NCBI GenBank assembly: GCA_903935355.1
Contig: CAIZRK010000006.1
Span: 56,485 to 120,484 of the forward strand
Length of the DNA stretch: 64,000 nucleotides
Direction: 5' to 3'
Source: an uncultured beta proteobacterium
Lineage (GTDB): Bacteria > Pseudomonadota > Gammaproteobacteria > Burkholderiales > Burkholderiaceae
Shown here: positions 58,349 to 64,000 of the stretch, piece by piece
How positions within the stretch are numbered: the first letter of the stretch is position 1
How the letters are laid out: the number at the start of each line of letters is the position of its first letter
The notes under the pieces: model-generated
The model's input: only the letters and a program-made list of their open reading frames with translations
Databases searched by the model: none
What the model was told of the DNA's origin: nothing
Program-made: the position numbers and the translations under genes

Positions 58349-59188
58349 TTACATTCGTAGTGGGTGTTTATAGCCAGCCACTTGAATTATTTGCAAATCC
58401 TTGTGGCTCTTTCCTGATTCTGGAATTTCCATGGCCGTCAGCTTGCCGCCCCAAACGCAACCGGTATCAAGCCCGATGACGTTTTGAGTACGTAGCAGAC
58501 CTAGGGTTGACCAATGACCGAAGTAAATCAGGGCATCCTGCGTTTTTCGTTTTGGGACCTTAAACCAAGGCAGATAACCCTTGGGGCCTTTTTCTAAGCC
58601 TTCTTTGCTTTCAAATTCCATGAGGCCGTTAGGGGTGCAAAAGCGCATGCGAGTCAATGCATTGGTAATGACCCGTAAGCGTTCATAACCCTTAAGAGAA
58701 TTACTCCATTTGTAGGAGGTATTGCCATACATATTGGCTAGAAAACTTTTATAGTTTTTTTTGCGCAGTGTTTTTTCAACTTCCTGGGCACATTCAATAG
58801 TTTGTTGTATGCCCCATTGAGGCAATACACCGGCATGGACTGCTAATATTTTTCCGGTATTTAAGGCTAATGGCCTATGACGTAACCAGTTGATCAGTTC
58901 TGCTCGATCAGGAGCCTTCAAGATTTTATCAACAGTATCCAAACTCTTGGTTTGTCGTAGCCCGGCATCTATTGCAAGAAGATGCAAATCGTGATTACCC
59001 AATATACATTCGGCACGGTTGCTTTCTTGAAGCTTCTTTAAATAACGCAAAGAGCCTAAGGAGTCGGGGCCTCGATTGACGAGGTCTCCCAAAAAAATCA
59101 TCTTCGATTTTTCAGGAAGCTTTTTAATTAAAGCTTTTAAGGAGGGTGTGCAGCCTTGAACGTCGCCGACAGCATAAATCTTGCTCAT
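58349..59188 (-). CDS. apaH: Bis(5'-nucleosyl)-tetraphosphatase, symmetrical
   Basis: Hydrolyses Ap4A to ADP and can decap Np4-capped RNA. The 279-residue metallophosphatase starts KIYAVGDVQGC (GDxxG), then FLGDLVNRGPDSLGSL, LGNHDLHLLAIDAG and, later, AVHAGVLPQW and YFGHWSTLG. Length equals the E. coli enzyme. It lies 33 bases after the photolyase gene on the same strand, so the two may be cotranscribed. Confidence 0.96.
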   Translation of the reverse strand: MSKIYAVGDVQGCTPSLKALIKKLPEKSKMIFLGDLVNRGPDSLGSLRYLKKLQESNRAECILGNHDLHLLAIDAGLRQTKSLDTVDKILKAPDRAELINWLRHRPLALNTGKILAVHAGVLPQWGIQQTIECAQEVEKTLRKKNYKSFLANMYGNTSYKWSNSLKGYERLRVITNALTRMRFCTPNGLMEFESKEGLEKGPKGYLPWFKVPKRKTQDALIYFGHWSTLGLLRTQNVIGLDTGCVWGGKLTAMEIPESGKSHKDLQIIQVAGYKHPLRM

Positions 59189-59221
59189 AGTTTATTTTAA
59201 GGCCCAAGTGTGACTTGCCAT

Positions 59222-60700
59222 TTATTCGACAGTCGTTTTTTTAACGACACTGTAGCGAACTAAGGTGTCTTTGCGAGCATCATCATGATTGACGATGGGG
59301 ATGGGATAGTCTCGCCCTAATAATATTCCAGCGGCCTCTAGCTCTAGGTGACCCACTTCCCAAGGTGCATGGATTGACTTTTTGGAGAGCTTATTCAATT
59401 GTGGTAAATATCGGCGAATAAACTTGCCTTCCGGATCAAACTTCTCTGATTGGGTAATGGGGTTAAAGATTCTAAAATACGGTTGTGCATCGCATCCGGA
59501 TGAAGAGGCCCATTGCCAACCGCCATTGTTTGAAGAGAATTCAAAATCATTGAGGTGCTTAGCAAAGTAGGCTTCACCCCAACGCCAATCAATCCCTAGG
59601 TCTTTTGTCAAAAAACTGGCCACTACCATACGTAGACGGTTATGCATATAGCCACTTTGATTTAGTTGAAGCATCGCTGCATCTACTAAAGGGTAGCCCG
59701 TCTTGCCGTCACACCATGCTTTAAAGAGTTTCTTGGCAGGGGGGCCGCTCTCCCATTGAATTTGGTCGTAGTCAGGTTTAAATGAAACGCCTTCAGCTAG
59801 GCGTGGGTGATTTGCCAAAATCATGAAATAAAAATCACGCCAGATGAGTTCGCTTAACCAAATAGTGGCGCCCATACTGCCAGATATCATTCGCCGATGA
59901 GCTTCGCGTACTAACCCACGAATCGACAGCATGCCAAAGCGTAAGTGGGTAGAGAGGTAACTAACCCCTTTGATGGCAGGAAAATCTCTGCCGATTTGGT
60001 ATTGATCGATACGAGTAAGAAAGTTTTCTAAAAATTGCTGGCCCGCTTCTGATCCGGGGGGCAGGTATGTTTCGATTCCTGTGTGGCTAAACCCCATGGA
60101 CTCCAAGGATGGAAGTGGTGTGTCCAGCGCTTTAGGAATTGCCGCAAATTGCCCGTTTTTAGGTGAGCAGTCATAAGGGGCTATGTCTTTTTCTTGTAAA
60201 GTTTTTAGCCAATTATTCTTATAGGGGGTAAAGATGGAAAATACCGTATTGCCATTAGTGAGGATTTCTTTTTTCTCAAAAACGACTTGATCTTTAAAGC
60301 TCTCAAAACCAATCTCTAAATGTTGCAGTGAGGCTTGCACTAAGCCATCTCGAGCAATGGCTAACGGCTCATAGTCATGATTGGTATAAACAGTGTTCAC
60401 ACCTAGCTCTTTAGCAATCTGCAAGATGCAGTCAGTTGGCTTGCCTACTTGCACTATTAGCCCTGCACCTTGTTGGCGTAGCTCATCGTCGATTTGCTTG
60501 AGCCCTTGCCATATGAAATCCACCCGACGATCGTGTTTAAGACCATCCTCATCAAGCTCAGTTAGCAAAAGCGGGGAAAGGATCTCGGTATCAAACACAA
60601 ATGCGAGCCAAACTTGAGTGCACTCTTTTAGGGCGTGATGAAGGGCGGCTTGGTCATAAAGACGAAGATCGCGACGGAGCCAAACCAATCCTTTTTTCAT
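59222..60700 (-). CDS. phrB: Deoxyribodipyrimidine photolyase (class I, CPD type)
   Basis: Light-driven repair of cyclobutane pyrimidine dimers. The 492-residue protein opens GLVWLRRDLRLYDQAAL (antenna domain). The FAD-binding half carries LSELIWRDFYF, YPLVDAAMLQLNQSGYMHNRLRMVVASFL, WGEAYFAKHLNDFEFSSNNGGWQWASSSG and the NPITQSEKFDPEGKFIR end motif. The tryptophans of the electron-transfer chain appear in place. Relevant to a sunlit freshwater habitat, which is an inference about lifestyle. Confidence 0.95.
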   Translation of the reverse strand: MKKGLVWLRRDLRLYDQAALHHALKECTQVWLAFVFDTEILSPLLLTELDEDGLKHDRRVDFIWQGLKQIDDELRQQGAGLIVQVGKPTDCILQIAKELGVNTVYTNHDYEPLAIARDGLVQASLQHLEIGFESFKDQVVFEKKEILTNGNTVFSIFTPYKNNWLKTLQEKDIAPYDCSPKNGQFAAIPKALDTPLPSLESMGFSHTGIETYLPPGSEAGQQFLENFLTRIDQYQIGRDFPAIKGVSYLSTHLRFGMLSIRGLVREAHRRMISGSMGATIWLSELIWRDFYFMILANHPRLAEGVSFKPDYDQIQWESGPPAKKLFKAWCDGKTGYPLVDAAMLQLNQSGYMHNRLRMVVASFLTKDLGIDWRWGEAYFAKHLNDFEFSSNNGGWQWASSSGCDAQPYFRIFNPITQSEKFDPEGKFIRRYLPQLNKLSKKSIHAPWEVGHLELEAAGILLGRDYPIPIVNHDDARKDTLVRYSVVKKTTVE

Positions 60701-60762
60701 AGCCCCTATATTAGGGCTAATTTAAATGCGCTGCAGAAGAGAGCAGGTTAAGATTGAGATCG

Positions 60763-61575
60763 ATGATGGATACCACCTTTTTTATTCTCTCCAAAGTAGT
60801 GCAGTTCTGCATTGAGCCCTTTAATTGGGTCATTGTGTTTATAGTTTTCAGTCTGCTGTTTCTCAAGCTGAGAAAGCCCCATCTATGCAGGCGTTTTTTA
60901 TTCTTTGCCTTATTTGATATATTGATTGTTGGCTGGCTTCCTAGCTCAGAGGTGTTTTTACGAGTACTTGAAGACTCGGTGCCACAAGTAAATATTGCCC
61001 AACTTAATGTGGATAACATGGGGGGCATCATCATTTTGGGCGGGGCTATTGAAGGAGGAGAAATTGCAGCAGATCGCGGGGAGATATCTATTTATACTTC
61101 GGCAGAGCGAGTCACTAAGGCATTTGAGCTGATTCGAAAATACCCCAATTTACCACTTATTTTTAGCGGGTTTTCTGGGCGTTTGTCTCCCAAGGGAATC
61201 TCTGAGGCAGATGCTTTTAAGCAATTAATTATTGAGCAAGGTATCTCTGAAAAGTCTGTTCATTATGAAAATCAATCGCGAAATACCTACGAGAACGGAC
61301 TATTTATTAAGCCGATGGTTCAAGCATTGGAAATAAAAGGGGAAGGTGGAATCTCGCAACCCTGGTTATTGATCACTTCTGCTAGCCATATGTACCGCTC
61401 TTTGAAAATCTTCCAAAAGCTAGGAATGGATGTCATACCCGTATCTGTGGATTACCAGACGGCGAACTCTTTGAAGTGGGGCGCTTTTGACCTTGAGGAG
61501 GGCATTCAGAATTGGAATAGGCTAAATCATGAGTTGATAGGGTTAATTGCCTATTGGATTACCGGCAAGCTCTAG
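60763..61575 (+). CDS. YdcF-family (DUF218/ElyC-SanA-like) membrane protein
   Basis: Protein of 270 residues with two N-terminal hydrophobic segments (VIVFIVFSLLFLKL; RFLFFALFDILIVGWLP) and a C-terminal DUF218 domain (IIILGGAIEGGE; LIFSGFSGRLSPKG; SADAFKQLI-type segment EADAFKQLIIEQG; YENQSRNTYEN; LLITSASHMYRS). ElyC in E. coli acts in envelope integrity and lipid carrier metabolism; the present role is unknown. The start is uncertain: ATG at 60763 or 60766, or a TTG at 60754 with a better-spaced GAGCAGG. Confidence 0.8.
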   Translation: MMDTTFFILSKVVQFCIEPFNWVIVFIVFSLLFLKLRKPHLCRRFLFFALFDILIVGWLPSSEVFLRVLEDSVPQVNIAQLNVDNMGGIIILGGAIEGGEIAADRGEISIYTSAERVTKAFELIRKYPNLPLIFSGFSGRLSPKGISEADAFKQLIIEQGISEKSVHYENQSRNTYENGLFIKPMVQALEIKGEGGISQPWLLITSASHMYRSLKIFQKLGMDVIPVSVDYQTANSLKWGAFDLEEGIQNWNRLNHELIGLIAYWITGKL

Positions 61576-61597
61576 TTATTCGGTAAAATAAACCTAC

Positions 61598-62254
61598 ATG
61601 AGCTCGGCTAAAAAAGGCCCTGTGGGTCAATCTCCATTTCCCACCCAAACCCCCGATATGGGGTCATCAATCTCCTATTCTGCTGATCACTTGGCTAATC
61701 AGTTTTTAATTGCGATGCCAGGAATGCAAGACCCAAATTTTGCTGGTTCAGTGATCTATCTTTTTGAGCATACGGAGCGGGGGGCGATGGGTTTAGTGGT
61801 AAATAGGCCAACTGAAGTTGATTTGGCTACCCTTTTTGACAAAATTGAGCTCAAACTAGAAATTGCCCCTTTATTAAGTCAGCCGGTGTATTTTGGCGGT
61901 CCAGTTCAAGTAGAGCGCGGCTTTGTACTGCATGAGCCATCTGTTAATAGTGGCTATAGCTCTTCTTTGATTATTCCTGGTGGTATGACCATGACCACCT
62001 CCAAGGATGTACTCGAGGCTGTGGCATCTGGTAATGGCCCTAAAAAATTCCTCATTACCCTAGGCTATGCTGGGTGGGGTGCTGGTCAGCTCGAAGAAGA
62101 AATTATGCTTAATGGATGGATGAATGTTTCTTTATCGTCCGATCAAATGGCCCATATTATTTTTGATACACCTTCTAGTCAGCGTTATGAGCGCACCTTG
62201 AGTCATTTGGGATTTGATTTATCACATCTTTCAGGTGAAGCAGGACATGCCTAG
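61598..62254 (+). CDS. yqgE: YqgE/AlgH-family protein
   Basis: Cytoplasmic protein of 218 residues, family DUF179. The signature FLIAMPGMQDPNFAGSVIYLFEH and GAMGLVVNRPTE is clear, as are YFGGPVQVERGFVLH and GYAGWGAGQLEEEI. Function is not settled; AlgH was linked to alginate regulation in Pseudomonas. An N-terminal polar tail of about 30 residues precedes the domain. It overlaps ruvX by eight bases, the common yqgE-ruvX pairing. Confidence 0.9.
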   Translation: MSSAKKGPVGQSPFPTQTPDMGSSISYSADHLANQFLIAMPGMQDPNFAGSVIYLFEHTERGAMGLVVNRPTEVDLATLFDKIELKLEIAPLLSQPVYFGGPVQVERGFVLHEPSVNSGYSSSLIIPGGMTMTTSKDVLEAVASGNGPKKFLITLGYAGWGAGQLEEEIMLNGWMNVSLSSDQMAHIIFDTPSSQRYERTLSHLGFDLSHLSGEAGHA

Positions 62255-62666
62255 AGAGCTCATAGTCATGGCATTTGACTATGGCACCCGCAGAATAGGG
62301 GTTGCGGTTGGCAACACGATTGCCCAAGCGGGCCAAGCCATTAAAACGATCTCTGAATCTCATGAAAATGCTCGTTTTAAAGCAATTGAAGATCTCCTCA
62401 AGGAGTGGCAGCCCAATCAATTAGTAGTAGGCCTGCCCTACCATCCTGATGGTGCCGAGCATGATATGACTGCTAAAGCTAAACGCTTTGGTAATCAACT
62501 TCATGGACGCTTTCAGTTGCCAGTAGAGTGGGTGGATGAACGCTATACCTCGGCTGTTTTAGAGGGAAATGAGGATATGCGAGACAATTTAGATGCCCAG
62601 TCTGCGGCCTTAATTTTGGAGCAATATTTTTTAGAAAAGAATTGGATCGATAAAGATGAGTGCTGA
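62247..62666 (+). CDS. ruvX: Putative pre-16S rRNA nuclease / Holliday junction resolvase-like YqgF
   Basis: RNase H-fold nuclease that matures the 5' end of 16S rRNA and was first named as a Holliday resolvase homologue. At 139 residues it has FDYGTRRIGVAVGN with the first acidic residue, the central VVGLPYHPDG and WVDERYTSAV with the Glu, and a C-terminal AQSAALILEQYF helix. The ATG at 62247 with GAAGCAGGAC upstream is chosen over an in-frame ATG at 62214 that would lie within yqgE. It overlaps pyrR by 11 bases. Confidence 0.92.
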   Translation: MPRELIVMAFDYGTRRIGVAVGNTIAQAGQAIKTISESHENARFKAIEDLLKEWQPNQLVVGLPYHPDGAEHDMTAKAKRFGNQLHGRFQLPVEWVDERYTSAVLEGNEDMRDNLDAQSAALILEQYFLEKNWIDKDEC

Positions 62667-63162
62667 GCAGTCTTATCTGAAGTTGTTAGAGGTATTGCGC
62701 GAACGCAAAGATGCAGGCGATGTATTTGAATTGGCTGGTCTGGCGATGGGCGGAGCTTGGATTGCTGAACGCTTAGCAAGAGATCTTGGTTTATCGCAGT
62801 TTGGTGTGATTAATGTCGCTTTTCATCGCGATGATTATGCTGAGAAAGGTATGACGGCACTACGGACGGCTAGCACTATGCCCACTGACTTACCTTACGA
62901 GGTGAATGGTGCAAATGTGATTTTGATAGATGATGTTCTATTAACAGGTAGAACAGTGCGCGCTGCCTTAAATGAGTTATTTGATTTTGGTAGACCGGCT
63001 CGAGTGGAGTTGATGGTTTTGGCTGATCGAGAAAATCGAGAGCTACCGATTACTGCGGATTTTGTTGGGGAGCAGGTAAGTATTCCGGATGAGCAAATTT
63101 TAGTTTTAGAAAAAGATAAGCTTGGTAAGTTCAGCTTTCAACTCGAGGAGCGTGCGCAATGA
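62656..63162 (+). CDS. pyrR: Bifunctional pyrimidine regulatory protein / uracil phosphoribosyltransferase PyrR
   Basis: Phosphoribosyltransferase-fold protein of 168 residues with the PRPP loop [18 protein letters not shown] and [18 protein letters not shown] near the N-terminus. In Bacillus PyrR binds pyr mRNA attenuators and has weak UPRTase activity. I see no matching attenuator hairpins upstream, so the RNA-binding role here is uncertain. It overlaps pyrB by four bases (ATGA). Confidence 0.92.
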   Translation: MSAEQSYLKLLEVLRERKDAGDVFELAGLAMGGAWIAERLARDLGLSQFGVINVAFHRDDYAEKGMTALRTASTMPTDLPYEVNGANVILIDDVLLTGRTVRAALNELFDFGRPARVELMVLADRENRELPITADFVGEQVSIPDEQILVLEKDKLGKFSFQLEERAQ

Positions 63163-64000
63163 GCACATTAGGCGGTGTAATTAATCAATTTAATGCCGCT
63201 GGTGAATTAACTCATCTTCTCACTTTAGAAGGATTGCCTAAAGAGCGAATTGTTCACATCTTAGATACTGCAAAACAATTTGTGAGCGTAACCGATCCCT
63301 CTAGAGAGGTTAAAAAAGTTCCCTTGCTTCGCGGTAAAAGTGTCTTCAATCTCTTCTTTGAAAACTCTACCCGCACTCGCACTACTTTTGAGATTGCAGC
63401 AAAACGCTTATCTGCTGATGTCATCAATTTGGATATCTCTACTTCTTCTGCCGCTAAAGGCGAAAGTCTTTTAGATACGATAGATAATTTAGTTGCTATG
63501 CAGGCTGATATTTTTGTGGTGCGCCATGGCGTATCAAGGGCTCCCATTGAAATTGCTCAGCATGTGCCATCTCATGTGCACGTGGTGAATGCGGGTGATG
63601 GTAGCCATCAACATCCTACGCAAGGCCTGCTAGATATGTACACCATGCGCCACTTTAAGCAAGACTTTCGGGGGCTCAAGGTTGCCATTGTGGGGGATAT
63701 TGTTCATAGCCGAGTAGCTAAGTCGAATATTCATGCTTTAACTACCTTGGGCTGTGAAGAAATTCGGGTCATTGGCCCTGAGAGCTTACTTCCTAGTAAT
63801 TTAGATTTGTTAGGCGTGAAAGTATTTCACGGCATGGAAGAGGGTTTAAAAGGCGTTGATGTGGTCATGACCTTGCGCATTCAGAAAGAGCGCATGGAAG
63901 CAGGGCAAGTCCCAGAAGGCGACGCTTTCTTTAAGCAGTATGGCTTAACACCTACCCGCCTGGCTTTAGCGAAGCCCGATGCAATCGTGATGCATCCTGG
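63159..64000 (+). CDS. pyrB: Aspartate carbamoyltransferase, catalytic chain, partial (runs off right edge)
   Basis: Second step of pyrimidine synthesis. About 280 residues are visible. They show [19 protein letters not shown] (carbamoyl-phosphate loop), [34 protein letters not shown] (HPTQ) and [16 protein letters not shown]. The ATG overlaps the pyrR stop. No pyrI regulatory chain is seen here; in related bacteria a dihydroorotase-like pyrC' often follows, but the window ends first. Confidence 0.96.
   Translation, partial: MSTLGGVINQFNAAGELTHLLTLEGLPKERIVHILDTAKQFVSVTDPSREVKKVPLLRGKSVFNLFFENSTRTRTTFEIAAKRLSADVINLDISTSSAAKGESLLDTIDNLVAMQADIFVVRHGVSRAPIEIAQHVPSHVHVVNAGDGSHQHPTQGLLDMYTMRHFKQDFRGLKVAIVGDIVHSRVAKSNIHALTTLGCEEIRVIGPESLLPSNLDLLGVKVFHGMEEGLKGVDVVMTLRIQKERMEAGQVPEGDAFFKQYGLTPTRLALAKPDAIVMHP

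Overview
The window reads as chromosomal core sequence of a small-genome betaproteobacterium of the Burkholderiaceae, most likely Polynucleobacter or a close relative. The evidence is the moderately AT-rich base composition, the very short intergenic gaps, and Burkholderiales gene orders: rplU-rpmA-obg-proB, aroQ-accB-accC-prmA, tkt-gap, fur divergent from bamE, and yqgE-ruvX-pyrR-pyrB. An Ala/Lys-rich histone H1-like gene also fits. I saw no insertion sequence, prophage, integron, CRISPR array or rRNA operon. One tRNA gene, tRNA-Pro(CGG), is present.

Layout. 1-3.0 kb (minus): a CorC-type transporter and compact pilB/pilC-like genes. 3.1-8.1 kb: ogt, a squalene synthase-type enzyme, an SSS-family symporter, a ketopantoate reductase-family enzyme and a fumarylacetoacetase-family enzyme; this is the least housekeeping-like part. 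8.2-16.3 kb: tRNA-Pro, ispB, the rplU-rpmA-obg-proB run with a perfect sigma-70 promoter, a CNP1-like lipoprotein, rppH, proS and ffh. 16.3-22.5 kb: a CcsA-like membrane protein, a PP0621-AmpD fusion, then nrdAB behind two NrdR-type boxes. 22.5-23.3 kb: the histone-like gene, whose conserved-looking C-terminus lies in the -1 frame after an A9 tract. 23.3-28.2 kb (minus): aroQ-accB-accC-[prmA fused to DUF3426]-pfkB. 28.5-36.6 kb: tlpA-like, mpl, an SDR, an RNB nuclease, a TonB-like protein, aroE, mtgA, pyrF. 36.7-42.9 kb: corA, thiL-pgpA-pncC, maeB, a barstar-like protein. 42.9-47.4 kb: rsmE, tkt, gap, fur. 47.4-58.3 kb: bamE-dapB-leuS-lptE-holA-proA-hemJ-rlmL-rubA-hemL, all on the plus strand. 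58.3-64 kb: apaH, photolyase, a YdcF-type protein, then yqgE-ruvX-pyrR-pyrB running off the edge.

Most genes serve information processing, envelope biogenesis and central biosynthesis (fatty acid, proline, lysine, aromatic amino acid, pyrimidine and haem pathways). Several show domain loss or fusion: ProB lacks its PUA domain, PilB and PilC both lack N-terminal regions, AmpD is fused to a PP0621-type Cys domain, and PrmA is fused to a membrane-anchored DUF3426 domain.

The strongest unusual signal is the histone gene. An in-frame A AAA AAG heptamer sits directly before the stop codon, and the -1 frame then encodes 41 more residues of the right kind. A second A9 tract lies at the PrmA/DUF3426 junction, where a -1 shift would instead release a soluble PrmA. 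Family assignments were made by reading motifs and from memory of the families; no database search was run.
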